DNA of 64,000 nt from Symsagittifera roscoffensis (taxonomy: Eukaryota; Xenacoelomorpha; Acoela; Convolutidae): positions 25,337,311 through 25,401,310 of the forward strand of contig NC_087068.1 in the NCBI RefSeq assembly GCF_963678635.1, given 5' to 3'. The position numbers and the translations under genes were made by a program. The notes under the pieces were generated by a model that was not told the DNA's origin, made no database searches, and worked only from the letters and a program-made list of their open reading frames with translations. This document shows positions 34,410-46,480 of the stretch, piece by piece. Every line of letters begins with the position of its first letter. Position 1 is the first letter of the stretch.

Positions 34410-37320
34410 CTCATTTGCGCTATTTTGTTCCACATTTAAGTTGAAATTACCCGAGCAATAAATTGAACAGGTTTGAGTCACTTTCTTTAAAGAAGGGACC
34501 TAGTTAGTTTCTTGGGACCCCTCTATCACACTTGTGCCAAAAAATGAAAAATTCCAAAAAAACGCCTTCTAACCCTCTTGAGAAAATCCCAGATCCACCC
34601 GTGGCTCAAACGTGCCTTATTTTCTTCAGAAATAAAAAACAATACTTTCAAAAGGTCATCGTCTGAAAAAATTCTATCTTTCTAACCTTTAGCACCTTAA
34701 TACCTTCCGATTTCACTCCCTACTTTTTATTTCCTTAGCGATTTATAACCACTACATTTTAAATTTATTTTCATAACTTAACACCGTTTTAATTTATAAT
34801 TAAAAGTGAATTTTCCTCCAAAGTAACTTCGCTAAATACCAAATTTCTAGCTATTTAAAGCCAGACATTTTTGCGCTATTTGATTCTTGTAAGTTAAGAA
34901 CAGAAATGACCTGGCCAATCATTGGGGTTGTTAAAATGATTCGAACCAAAAACCAGCAATAATTCAAGGCTCGCAATTAATTAGACATTCTTTAATTTTT
35001 TGTGGGCACCGTGTTGAAGTTTAAGAAAGGTTTAATCGATGCTAAAAGTCGAAAATCCTAAATTTTTAGAACCCTTCTCGAAATTAAACCGAAAATCCGA
35101 TCGCTTTCTAGTTTTTTTGAATGATTGGCACATAAACGCAAACCTATAGGGCTTCGTCAGCGCCTAGTCCCAACCTAGCATCCCGAAAAGAAGGGCGATT
35201 GTCGTGGAATTAAATTGCTAGTGCACGAGTCAAGGTCTTGCGAGTCTGCAAAGAAACGTCTTTAAAAAAAACTGAACAAAATTTAAGAAGGATTAAAATA
35301 TGAATTTAAAAATTTAAATGAGTTAAACAAAAATGAGACAAATTTACACTCGCCTAAAACAAATTAGATAAGGTTCTGAAAAAGTACAGATCAGTTTTGT
35401 CTTCGTAAACGGACATAATGTTTTAGAATCTTCATTTAGTACAGCGTACTTTTTTTTTTTGTAGATTTATGGCCTGTTGATGCATCGAAAAGTTATGTTT
35501 TTGTACGGAGGCGTCTTTTTGCAGGCTGTTCATTACTTTCCACATATTAGGTTGGGCACCGCTGAAATTTGATTGGATGCCGAGATGCCATCATTCGACA
35601 GCATTTTTTGTCCTGGCAATCCCACTGACGGTCGCCTCTCGCTGTTTCAAAATGAAGTGGGAAGAAGACCTCACAGTTATATGGGTAGAGCCAAAATACA
35701 GACGCAACTCGTAATTTTTGTTCAGTTTTTTCGGCTTTTAAACATCAGTTTCTGTTGCACACATTCTAAATTTCCAGAACGATCTTATCATAGTACTCGC
35801 CGATCTTTGCTTTTTTCGAATGCACGAAAAGGCAGCTTTTTCAGGGCCAGCGCTAAGTCGTGATTTGTTTCGTAGTTCACTTCAAGACACTGTTCTTTGA
35901 TTTTTTCCATGTAATTCTGTGAGAGATGAAAAAACAAACCGACAAATGCGCTCCAGGGAGTTTTTTGGAAGGATTGAAGAGCAGCTTGCTCAAAATCTAA
36001 CAATATTCAGTTTGGTGCTAAATCAATAAAAGCTTGAAAATGTGATTTAAGGTTTTTTCGGTTTTGTTGGGAAGAAAGGCGTATATGCAAAGTGTTGCAA
36101 TACCAAATACACTGACATGAATGGAGTATAGCCGATAGATTTTTTTGGAATAATTTTAAAGGTCCCATCAGCTAACCAGAAAGATGATTTATCCAACAAT
36201 CTCAGCATTTCGAGATCACTGCAGAAAATTATTTACTCGAATTAATTGATCGACTGTAAAACTGGATGAAATTTTAAAAAATTTCAGGAATCTCGAAATT
36301 TCGCGCTACGGCGCTCGGTGACACTTTGTTATCTAGCTGTTTACGTACGCGCGCAGCCGTTCAAAGCAGTCTGTCTTTGGCTGGAGGGCAAACTGAGTGG
36401 ACAAATCATTTGTTACTGGCAAAATTGCTCTGCTGATTGCGACAGTAGGTTTAGATCTCTCGCTGACTTCTTTCAGATTCTTGATGACGTTTCGGGCATC
36501 TGGTTTTCCTGCTAAATTTTCTAGATAATGCTCTCCCCGCGTCTCGATCAATTCGTTGTTTCGTTTCATGGCAGATGCTCGAAACTTATTTTCGGCTTTT
36601 TGAACGCATCCAGTTTGCGGTAAATAAATTTTTCCCTCGAACTAAATTCCCTGGCCCGATGATATAAGAATTGGCTTGTTTGTAGATAAAACAGTGAATT
36701 TCAAAGATGTTTTTGTTGATTTTGTTTGTTGATAACTTGAGTAGAGCATAAGATGGTTGTCAGAATTTTATAACAGTCAAAGACATTACGTCAAATTGTT
36801 ATGAATTTGCACAAAAAGTTTTTTTTTAAATAGCATAATGGTTAAGTGAAACATGTAATTGAAAATAAAATACGAACTTTACGATAAGAGTCTTAGGTAA
36901 TTTATGAAGCCTCAATTCAGCATGTATAATTGAGATAAATCAAGTTTCCTTTTGTGATGCGGTCGTTAATTGAAAGATTAAATTGGTGTGATAGGAGTTA
37001 AGATAAGGAATTCATACAGCATCATTTTTGCTTTTAAGCTATAAAAATGATGTAGCATAGGCTTAGTTTAGGCTACATCTAAATAAATTGTCTTTATAAG
37101 ATCTTCGGATACGTTTTAGGAATGTGCTGGGTCCCGTTGATCTTATCATGAACAACTATTTTAAAGATAACGTAGTTTCTTGCATAGTTTTGATCTTTGT
37201 GGTATGATTTTGTCAAAATATTCTTTTTCTAATATCAACAAAGAGTTCGAGTTTGCTACATTATATTGCTGTACGCCCTCTGATTCCCAAAATTCAGCGT
37301 GATGACATCCATTTAAAATG
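34410..37320 (+). repeat. 2.9 kb tandem unit, copy 1 (contains dead MULE)
   Basis: This is the first of two directly abutting copies of a 2.9 kb sequence starting 'ctcatttgcgctattttgtt' and ending 'gacatccatttaaaatg'. Similarity is high along the whole length ('gacccctctatcacacttgt', 'gtacagatcagttttgtctt', 'gcgcagccgttcaaagcagt'), with small indels. The transposase relic on the - strand occupies the middle; the flanking 1.1 kb and 0.7 kb are non-coding. Confidence 0.9.
35572..36640 (-). pseudogene. FLYWCH/MULE transposase relic, copy 1
   Basis: Read on the - strand from about 36,640. The first part is FLYWCH-like (GCVQKAENKF, then ETRGEHY), a zinc-finger type often found before animal MULE transposases. 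It continues VIKNLKEVSER. Next is the catalytic segment WLADGTFKI (first D of the DDE triad). A one-base deletion follows after the PKK codons near 36,145. Then DFEQAALQSF (second D) with LFFHLSQNYM (the MULE FFHLSQ motif). Finally there is a broken (A)VE*WHLGIQSNFSG, the VEGWH-type third catalytic position, with a stop at the residue after E. Frameshifts and stops make it non-functional. These motifs are diagnostic of pfam-type MULE transposases. Confidence 0.75.
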
Positions 37321-40281
37321 TCTCATTTGCGCTATTTTATTCCACACATAAATTGAAATTACCAAAACAATAAATTGAACTGGTTTGAGTCACTTTTGTT
37401 TACAGAAGGGACCCAGTTAGTTTCTTGGGACCCCTCTATCACACTTGTACCGAAAATTGAAAATTTCGAAAAAAACGCTAAGGTCGTTTTTCTCAAAAAT
37501 CTGTCCCCATGAGAAAATTCTCAGATGCGCCCGTGGCTCAAACGTGCCTTATTTTCTCGAAATTAAGAACAATACTTTCAAAAGGTCATCGTCTGAAAAA
37601 GTTTTACTTTTTTAAGCCTTAGCACCTTCATACCATACAATTTCACTCCCTACTTTTTGTTGCCTTAGCTATTTAAAACCACTATGTTTTAAAACTGTTT
37701 TCATAACTTAACACAGTTTGAATCAAAAATTAAAAAAGAATTTTACTCAAAAGAAACTTCGGTAATTATCAAAGCTTTAGCTATTTAAAGCCAGACATTT
37801 TTGCGCTATTTGATTCTTGTAAGTTAAGAACAGAAATGACCTGGCCAATCATTGGGGTTGTTAAAATGATTCGAACCAAAAACCAGCAATAATTCAAGGC
37901 TCGCAATTAATTAGACATTCTTTAATTTTTTGTGGGCTTCGTGTTGAAGTTTAAGAAAGGTTTAATCGATGCTAAAAGTCGAAAATTCTACATTTTTAGA
38001 ACCCTATTTTAAACCTAAAATTCGATCGCTTTCTAGTTTTTTTTGAATGATTGGCACATAAACGCAAACCTATAGGGTTTTGTCAGCCCCTAGTCCCAAC
38101 CTAGCATCCCAAAAAGAAGGGCGATTGTCGTGGAATTGAATTGCTAGTGCCCGAGTCAAGGTCTTGCGAGTCTGCAAAGAAAAGTCTTTTAAAAAAAACT
38201 GAACAAAATTTAAGTAGGGTTAAAATATGAATTTAAAAACTTAAATGAGTTAAACAAAAATGAGACAAATTTACACTCGTCTAACACAAATTAGATAAGG
38301 TTCTGAAAAAGTACAGATCAGTTTTGTCTTCGTAAACGGACATAATGTTTAAGAATCTTCATTTAGTACAGCGTACTATTTTTTTTGTAGATTTATGGCC
38401 TGTTGATGCATCGAAAAGTTATGTTTTTGTACGGAGGCGTCTTTTTGCATCTGTTCATTACTTTCCACATATTAGGTTAGGCACCGCTGAAATTTGATTG
38501 GATGCCGAGATGCCATCATTCGACAGCATTTTTTCGTCCTGGCCATCCCACTCATGGTCGTCTCTCGCTGGTTCAAAATGGAGTGGGAATAAGACCTCAC
38601 AGTTATATGGGTAGAGCCAAAATACAGACGCTACTCGTAATTTTTGTTCAGTTTTTTTTCGGATTTTAAACATCAGTTTCGGTCGCATACATTCTAAATT
38701 TCCAGAACAATCATATCATAGTATTCGCCGATCTTTGCTTTTTTGGAATGCAAAGGAAAGCAGCTTTTTCAAGGCCAGCGCTAAGTCGTGACTTGTTTCT
38801 TGTTCTCTTTAAGACACTGTTCATTGATTGTTCCCATGTAACTCTGTGAGAGATGAAAAAACAAACCGACAAATGCGCTCCAGGGAAATGTTTGGAAGGA
38901 CTGAAGAGCAGCTTGCTCAATATCTGATAACATTGAGTTATTTGCTAAATCAATAAAAGCTTGAAATTGTGATTTTAGGTTTTTTCGGTTTTGTTGGGAA
39001 GGAAGGCGTATTTGCAAAGTGGTGCAATACCAGATACACTGGCATGAATTGAGTATAGCCGATAGAACTTTTTGGGATTAATTTTAAAGGTTCCATCAGC
39101 TAACCAGAAAGATAATTTATCGAACAGTCTCAGTATTTTGAGATCACTGCAGAAAATTAAATACTCGAATTAATTGATCGACTGTAAAACTGTATGAAAT
39201 TTTAAAAAATTTCAGGAATCTCGAAATTTCGTGCAACGGCGCTAGTTGACATATTGTTATCTAGCTGCTTACGTACGCGCGCAGCCGTTCAAAGCAGTGT
39301 GTCTTTGGCTGGAGGGCAAACCAAGTGGGCAAATCATTTGTTACTGGCAAAATTGCTCTGCTGATTGCGACAGTAGGTGTAAAATCTCTCGCTGACTTCT
39401 TTCAAATTCTTGATGACGTTTCGGGCATCTGGTTTTCCTGCTGAATTGTCATGATAATGCTCTCCCCGCGCCTCGATCAATTCGTTATTTTCTTTCATAG
39501 CAGATGTTCGAAATTTATTTTCGGCTTTTTGAACACATCCAGTTTGCGGTAAATAAATTTTTCCCCCGAACTAAATTCCCTGTCCCGATGATACAAGATT
39601 TGGCTTGTTTGTAGATAAAACAGTGAATTTCAAAGATGTTTTTGTTGATTTTGTTTGTTGATAACTTGAATAGAGCATAAGATGGTTGTCAGAATTTTAT
39701 AACAGTCAAAGACATTACGTGAAATTGTTATGAATTTGCACAAAAAGTTTTTTTTTAAGTAGCATAATGGTTAAGTGAAACATGTAATTGAAAATAAAAT
39801 ACGAACTTTTCGATAAGAGTCTTAGGTAATTTATGAAGCCTCAATTCAGCATGTATAATTGGGATAAATCAAGTTTCTTAATGTGATGCGGTCGTTAATT
39901 GCGAGATTAAATTGGTGTGATAGGAGTTAAGATAACGAATTCATACAGCATCATATTTTGTTTTAGGCTAGAAAAATGATGTAGCCTAGGCTTAATTTAG
40001 GCTACATCTATACAAATTGTCACTATAAGATCTGCAGATACGTTTAGATAGGACTGTGCTGAGTTTCGTTGATCTTATCATGAACAAATATTGTAAAGAT
40101 AACGTAGTTTTTTGCATATCCAACCAGCTGGTTTCGATCTTTGTGGTAAGATTTTGTCAAAATACTTTGTTTCTAATATCAACAAAGAGTTCGGTTTTTG
40201 TTATATTATAATTTCAAATTCAAGAGCGATACGCCCTCTGATTCTCAAAGTTCAGCGTCATGACATCTATTTAAAATGTCA
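37321..40281 (+). repeat. 2.9 kb tandem unit, copy 2 (contains dead MULE)
   Basis: This is the second copy and abuts copy 1. Its right end carries a short extra segment 'tatccaaccagctgg' (about 40,118) absent from copy 1. It ends near 'catctatttaaaatgtc'. The pair could have arisen by unequal exchange or replication slippage across one MULE insertion. Confidence 0.9.
38458..39560 (-). pseudogene. FLYWCH/MULE transposase relic, copy 2
   Basis: The architecture matches copy 1 but different lesions are present, which helps read the ancestor. The FLYWCH-like part ends EARGEHYHDNSAGKPDARN. The catalytic part is longer in frame here: WLADGTFKINPKKFYRLYSI, then HASVSGIAPLCKYAFLPNK, up to a TAA near 38,985. 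Next come SDIEQAALQSF and VGLFFHLSQSYMG. A frameshift precedes a ...RTK(N)AVE*WHLGIQSNF segment near 38,520. Family knowledge says MULEs cut and paste using a DDE nuclease. Here stops and shifts, some shared with copy 1 (the VE*WH stop), show that at least one inactivating change predates the duplication. Confidence 0.75.
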
Positions 40282-40760
40282 CATTAACTCTCAAAAAAAC
40301 TTTACGGCCATTTTTATTGTTCTCGATTTTCCGACAGAATTACTCATCACGTCGATGTCTATTTTGAGGGTTTCCAATGTTCAGATCTTCTGATTGCCAT
40401 TTTTGTCTGCTAACAACTGACGAGGACCAATATCGCTTTTTTTAGAAAGTGAATGAGCATATCTGACAAAATTCGTAAACACCATCAAAATCGGATCAGA
40501 TTAACAATTTTTTTCCACTAAGATCTCTAATGATATCTCGCAGTAAAATGATTCACCTTTCCAGCGATAGCTGGCTAATTGGTGATCCAGTTGGTAATCG
40601 CTCGAGCAACTTATGAATAAATCCAATTTTTTTCTCGGTATTTTCAGGGCATGTCAAATTCTTCCCCACGAGTGATTCTGCCATCGATCGAATAGAAACT
40701 CGCCCAGCAACAATTGAAATTGTTGAATGAAATCGTGACATCCCCAGCTTTGACTGTCAC
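40282..40760. other. Stretch with an exon-like - strand frame
   Basis: On the - strand, 40,741-40,553 gives 62 codons beginning MSRFHSTISIVAGRVSIRS and ending QLSLER. They stop at a TGA that also forms a GTGAAT donor-like site. A second frame in the same stretch is open for about 40 codons (VTVKAGDVTISFNNF…). I recognise neither. Base composition is less AT-rich than the flanks. It may be an isolated exon, a MULE passenger or chance. Confidence 0.25.
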
Positions 40761-42620
40761 CATGCAGTGTAGCCTTAGTTTAGACTACCTTTATATAAAA
40801 GTCACAATAAGATCTTCGATGCAAGTTAGAATCGTGCTGGGCCCCGTTGATGTCATGATGTCAAAACATTCTAATATTAATATAAATTATTGCAAATCGC
40901 ATTACGAGGTCAAACTGTGCACTGGATAGGCGCACAATTTTGTGTATGTATGTCCCTGGAATCCAGAGACAAGTCTTTAAATATGTTCCAAAGTGTACGT
41001 GGATTCCACTAACAAAATTTCAGTGGATTCTGCGTACGAATACCTGTAACGTAAATTTTGTCGGCACATTTGTTTTGTTGCGGATTCCGCAACAAGCAAT
41101 TATAGCTGGTTGTTCTGGATTCCGCAACTGCAAGTAGATTCGGAAATGTAAGTGGAATCCGCAAAATTTGTAAGCGGAATCCGCAAACTGTAAAGGAATT
41201 CAGAATTTTGTTTACTTGCATAGGCACTTGCGGAAATTAGAAGCAAGAGTTTAACCATTGTCAGCGGAATCCACGAACAAATTTTAAAACATTGGTGAAC
41301 TAAATCGATGGATGTCACACTTTAATATTTGCGAGCAGTTTTTGGGATCATAATTTTGAAAAGACAACACCGAATAAGTTCATTGGGTTAATTCGGTAAT
41401 TGGGTTAATTCATTGTTGGGTTGACATAACGCCGAATTAGGTCATTTTTTTTTAGATTCAGTAATTCAGATTCAGTATTTGGGATTTTGTATTTGAGATT
41501 CAGTTTTTTCGAGCCTGATTTTAAATCTTTTTGTTCACAGGGAGTAAATGATCTATTTAACTAATTTTGAGTAAATTAGTGTTAGATAAAAATTACCAAA
41601 ACTTGAATTACAGCAGAATTAAATTCTAAGTTCAAAAACACAAAAATATTGTTCTGAAAATGTTGTCTAATCAAGCTGAGTTCTGGTTTCGCATTTTGAA
41701 AATATTTCAAAATGGCTAAATTAAAACTTTTTTATTTTAATTGAATGGCTTGAAATGAACTGATGAATAAGTTAACAGAAATTGAGATTGATGACAGTGA
41801 CAGGAACTGAGATTGAAGTTAAACTTTGTAGGAAGTGCGATTGAATTTTCGTATGTTTGACAGGGATTGAGATGAAATCGATGACAGGAATTGAGATCGA
41901 AGTTAACCTTTGTAGGAAGTGAGATTGAAGCTGGGTATATTTATCAGGATATGAGATCGAAGTTGGGTATTTCGACAGGATTCGAGATCAAATTGGGTGT
42001 TTGACAGGAATTGAGATCAAATGTTTGGCATTCCAACTGGTAGCTGATCAACATGGTATTTAAAAGATATAATATTAAATGCTACTACACATAGATATAT
42101 GTAGACGGAATCCGCAAACAAAATGCGGGCTCCACTTACAGTTTGCGGATTCCACTTATAATTTGCGGATTCCCTTACAGTTTGCGGATTCCTCTTACAG
42201 TTGCGTGTTCCACAACAGCTCAATTCAGCTGTACACATGTCTCATTATTTGTTTGTGGATTCCATATCAATACGGTTGCGGATTCAGCAAATTCACCTAT
42301 TTTTGGAGCGATTTTGAACGGTAAGGTGTTTTAGTTATTTGTTTGTGGAATCCAAAACAGCAAAGAAGATCAAAGAGCTATAGCAATGTTGATTCCGCGA
42401 CAAATCTGATTTGGGCCTGTTGCGGAATCCGCTTACAATACACAGTTTGGCCTCGTAATGCGAACCAACTAGTCTCGATGTTGATTGTATGATTTTGTCA
42501 AACTTTTCTATTTAAAATATCAACAAACGGTTTGATTATTACGATAGTATAATGTCGAATTCAAGAGAGTTTAGCTGTACGCCCTCCGATACTCAAAGTT
42601 CAAAGTTCAGTATGTGGTGT
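40761..42620 (+). repeat. Third, truncated copy of the 2.9 kb unit, split by a TIR element
   Basis: 40,761-40,899 matches the right part of the 2.9 kb unit ('gtagcc.tagtttagactacc', 'ataagatcttcgatgc', 'gtgctgggccccgttgat'). After the inserted element, 42,461-42,620 continues the same match ('gtatgattttgtcaaa', 'atatcaacaaacggtt', 'gctgtacgccctccgat'). The 105-codon frame at 42,552-42,869 starts in this fragment and is not supported as a gene. Confidence 0.75.
40900..42460 (+). mobile_element. Non-autonomous TIR element with GCGGATTCC-word arrays, copy 1
   Basis: The ends are inverted: left 'cattacgaggtcaaactgtg', right (complemented) 'cattacgaggccaaactgtg', 19 of 20 matching. The element is flanked by CG on both sides, with a paralogous empty site in copy 2 of the 2.9 kb unit (near 40,118). 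The interior has no transposase. It carries about 19 copies of a nonamer around GGATTCC/GGAATCC, often inside GCGGAATCCGC. They cluster in the outer 350 bases at both ends. A middle tandem block (41,790-42,030) repeats 'gacaggaattgagatcgaag'. A second copy in opposite orientation lies at 53,821-55,095. Confidence 0.8.
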
Positions 42621-43540
42621 AATCCATGTAAGGAAAGCTTTTCTTTTAAACGAAGTCAATCAAAAATTTTCAAAATGTTCAAGCTTGTGTCAGTCCTTAG
42701 TCAACCTGCTATGCTATCCGCCAAAAGTGAACTCAAGGCGTTGTTTTTTAGTAGAAAGCATCAAATTGAGATCACGAGTTTTGAAAAACGCGTTGCGTTT
42801 GTTGGTGCTAGGAAAAAAATCGACAAGACATTAAGACGAAATGACATTAACACGACAAATGAGAGTTAGAACATGTAAAAGGACCTGTTCGGACCTATTC
42901 GTGTAGCGTCGTCTTAAAGTCCGACCAAGAGCGTTTGTCGTCTTAACAGCTGTCGTCTTATTTGCTACACAGTGTTTGTTTTTCTTCGCTTTGTTCTTCT
43001 GATTTTGTGAGAATGTTAGCCGCCCGATGTCTCCTTTTGAGTAAATTAAACCATTTGACTATTTGAGGACGAAAAATGTAATTGAAGGCTGTCAAAAGCG
43101 TGAATAGATGACAATTAATCTGAACGCAAGATTGACATTCATTTAATAAAAAAACTGAAAATGTCAAAAAATCAGTTTTCTCTTGCTTCATCAAATCCAA
43201 CCCCCTTGGGTTTCACGCGAGGGAAATTCAAGTCGGAAGTAGACTTTTATTATTCATATTTGCTATTATGCGATTAGTCAGATCCTTATTGAAAGCAAGA
43301 ATACCCGGTTGCTTTGCAAGTAGCACTTTTGTTCTTTTTTTTCTAAATTTCCATTTCGTCAACAATATCCAGAAAAAAAAGAAACTTATTATTGTTAAAA
43401 TAACGTTAAAATAGCTGCAGAACTAAATGAAGTGTCATGAAATAAATTAAAGTGTCATCAGTGGAATCAAAAATTGCGAATTTTGATTTGAAAATCAGAA
43501 AAGTAGCTATCAATTTTTCGCAGCACCGACATTGTTTTCA
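42621..43540. other. Unannotated stretch with a small MITE-like piece
   Basis: 42,806-42,970 is related to the 28,982-29,163 element (shared 'cgtcgtctt.aagtcc.acca', 'acagctgtcgtctta'). The rest is AT-rich. 'cccggttgctttgcaagtagc' (43,303) resembles the hairpin family start. I see no gene. Confidence 0.4.
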
Positions 43541-46139
43541 TTTTTGCTTTAGAATCTAGACTACGACCAATAAGGCTTTTATATGATACCACACCTGATC
43601 TCCTTCGAGCTTTCTTGAGGTAGTGAAAACCGGCCGGAAAAAAAACTTTTTCTACGCCATATTTCCTATCCCCCTAGGGAGGTGGTTGAAACAGTAATGA
43701 TCACATATGGTTTTTTAAGCTCCTCAAAGAAGACATTTTTGAAGCAGTTTCGATATTTGTTTTGTCATTGGAAAACCAATTTTTTGTACTTCTTTATGGC
43801 AGACCTTCTTTGAATTATTAGATGACTTTCCCTGTGGGCATTTATAGAATGGAACCTGTTTTTTAGTGTCTGGGGGTGGTTTCTAATTACGATGAATGGT
43901 TTCAACGGGGCTTTTTAGTAGCCATTTCTTTTGTTTCAGCAATAGTGTGCTCGCCTTGCCCATTTCCGTTCGACCTATTTCACCTTTTCGACCGCTGAAT
44001 TCAGTTCAACTGTTTGAAATAGCTTTTTGAGATTGGTTTGAAGGCTCAAGTATAAAGAAGGATGACTGAAACCCTAATCATTGGTATGAATATATATTTA
44101 AGCTTCCAAATTACGAGGGGTTGGATGCTAATACTGTGACATTCGCTCTGAAAACGGCTGAAATTCTCAACCAATAGAATGATTTTTTTCCGAGTTCTTT
44201 CAGATAAGTGAAAACTTTTTTCTACGCTTTCTGTCAGATTAGCGATACTTATTTCTGATAACCTTATGTAAATGACCCCTTCTGTCACGAGGAATCCCCT
44301 ACCGTTTTGCAATTTAATGGACTGCGTGTGTTAATTGTTGTAACATTTAGAAAATGAGGATTTAATTGAAGTGGGCCACCGAATAGCTGATTATACAATC
44401 GATAATTGAGTTTTCTACAGTTGAACGCGTTCTAGTTTTCTCCAAGAGTGAGGGTTCATTAAAGTTTAAGTGGCCAAAAATTTGTTTAAATTTTTCAGAT
44501 GAAATCTTTTCAAAAGCGACAAAATGGTAAATTGTTCTGGTAAAAGGGTTTGAAGAACAGTCGATTTTTCCCTATTTTTCTCTAAAATAGTGTTTTAAGG
44601 GTTTTCAGAGAAGTAATTGGAAAGGAATGTCCAATTCAAGCGTATATCAAGTATCAACAATGTGTTTTATTTATTTAATCGGTATCTTGAATTTTATAAT
44701 TGCGCGATAGCATTTTGTTATAGACATACTATTAATAGTGTCCTGATTTGTAGCTTTGATTATAGAAAATCTATTATAGTCTATAATCGTAATTCTATCT
44801 CAGTCTGAAAAAATCATTACTTGTCTGAAAAATTCGGCGCTGCAACAAGAGGGAATACATGACGATGACAGGAAGGCAGGAACGGATAGAGGGATGCATT
44901 TTTGGCATTTTTGAAGCGCTTTTGACGCCAATGGAGAGTAAATTTAAAGGGGAGCGCGCGACAAAAAAACTCCATTTGGAAAATTCTCTAGTGCTTTCAC
45001 AGCAACTGGATAATTTTGTTGCTTATTTAGACTTTTTTTCTTGTTTCTTTTGTTTTCCGGTCACTTAACATCATTTTTAGGGAGATGCGCAGCAAGCAAC
45101 TATCCATTTGACAATTGGTCACCTACTCTCCGTAAAGTGCTTCATTTGAAATACTGATTTAGTGAGAAGCATTAACAACTACTTTTTTCAGCCAGCATAA
45201 TATGCCGCTTTTCGTGTATTCGTGATTTTTTGTAAAAGATATTTAATATTTTAAAGGTCGGCTGGGTCCCAAAAACGCTTTTTTGCCGAAAGAAATATTT
45301 ATAAATGCTAAAAATTATCTTTTTCTGATGCGTGTGGCTAAATTTCCTCTTTAAATATTTGTTCTAAATAACAGCGAGTTAGCTAAGACTCAGTTGGCTC
45401 AAGGAGCGATAGGATTATTTGTTCGTCAATCGATTTTTGAGGGAAAAAATTACCACATATGGAAGTGGCGCTTATCTTCTAAGTAATTGGGAATAGCTGT
45501 CAAATACAGCAGAAGAGCAAAGTCTTTCAGTTAGCGATTAGTGTGACAATTCAGCCCTCAAGTTCAATTTCAACTGTTCCTAATCTGTCTTATCTTGGAT
45601 CTTGCCTTCAGGTAAATTAGTCTGAGTATCTTCATTTAAACGTTTTACCTTCTTTGAATTACAGGTAAGTAAGTTTTTTTTGACTTGTTACATTTTTTGT
45701 TTGCGATGGAAAATATGAAATTGTGATAGTAGACAGAAGACTTCATGAATAAACTAAAACCATTTTTGAAATTTTAGCTTTAAGAAAAACCTTTTTTATA
45801 TGACATTGAGATCATCAAACAATGATATCAAAAATAATATAAATGAATTAATGAAAAACTGTTTCAAAAAACGTGCATTTGGAAAAAGTGGTTTTTGAGT
45901 TAATATGTTTGCGTGCGGCGGTAGTAGGTTGCCTTGAAAGGCTCCTATGCATGGAAGCCGGTATGTCATTTTGCCCTCTCCTATAATTTTATTCTGACCG
46001 CTTTTATTAATATACTCTTGGGAATTTTCCTGGATGAGGAAAAGTAAGTAAAAAAGAGCTAAATGAATCATAGTTGAACGCTCTGGTGTATTAAATGTGA
46101 AAATACAAATTTATAAATGAATATTTTCAATTGTTCTAA
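43541..46139. other. Unannotated stretch
   Basis: This is AT-rich sequence with several 60-90 codon frames (for example - strand 44,046-44,312 and + strand 44,859-45,068). None shows a family motif, a good splice context on both sides or conserved-looking repeats. Nothing is called. Confidence 0.35.
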
Positions 46140-46144
46140 GAATA

Positions 46145-46250
46145 GTGGCAAGTTACGGTGAGAGAAAGTGGACGTCCAGTGACAGTTTGATTGGATTCCC
46201 ACTCAAAGGAAAGACTATTGACGCACGAGAAAATGGGACAACGTACGAGC
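46145..46250 (+). other. Possible orphan exon, unrecognised
   Basis: After an AG (aagaatag) the + frame reads MASYGERKWTSSDSLIGF (initial codon GTG), then PLKGKTIDARENGTTYELR, and meets a consensus GTGAGT donor. The composition is protein-like, balanced in charge and not AT-driven. However, a tRNA-derived repeat starts at its right edge, so it could be part of that repeat. No family is recognised. Confidence 0.25.
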
Positions 46251-46480
46251 TCCGAGTGAGTAAGTTGCATGCACGGCTTTTAGCACGCGAATCGTGGGTT
46301 CGAATCCAACTTTGGTCCCAGTCGGAGTGTTAATGATGTTATCAATTATCATCCCTTCAAGGTAGGAGCGGTTAAATGGGTATGACACCCCTTCTCTAGG
46401 ATGGCCCTGAGGGTTGCTTCTCATCTCTTTGCTGACAAGACTGTAGTGCTCCTGCTTAATAATGACATGCATTATGTGAG
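46240..46480 (+). repeat. tRNA-derived SINE-like element
   Basis: The head resembles a tRNA with A-box-like 'gagctccgagtgagta' and B box 'gtgggttcgaatccaac'. The T-stem is only partly paired. A non-tRNA body of about 150 bases follows (GC-richer, 'gatggccctgagggttgctt'). There is no clear poly-A tail. Confidence 0.45.

Noticed and set aside
35573-35863. + strand 96-codon frame
   Set aside because: It is the antisense shadow of the MULE transposase relic on the - strand.
42552-42869. 105-codon + strand frame as a gene
   Set aside because: It begins inside the third fragment of the 2.9 kb repeat and ends in a MITE-like repeat; the other copies of the unit do not hold the frame.
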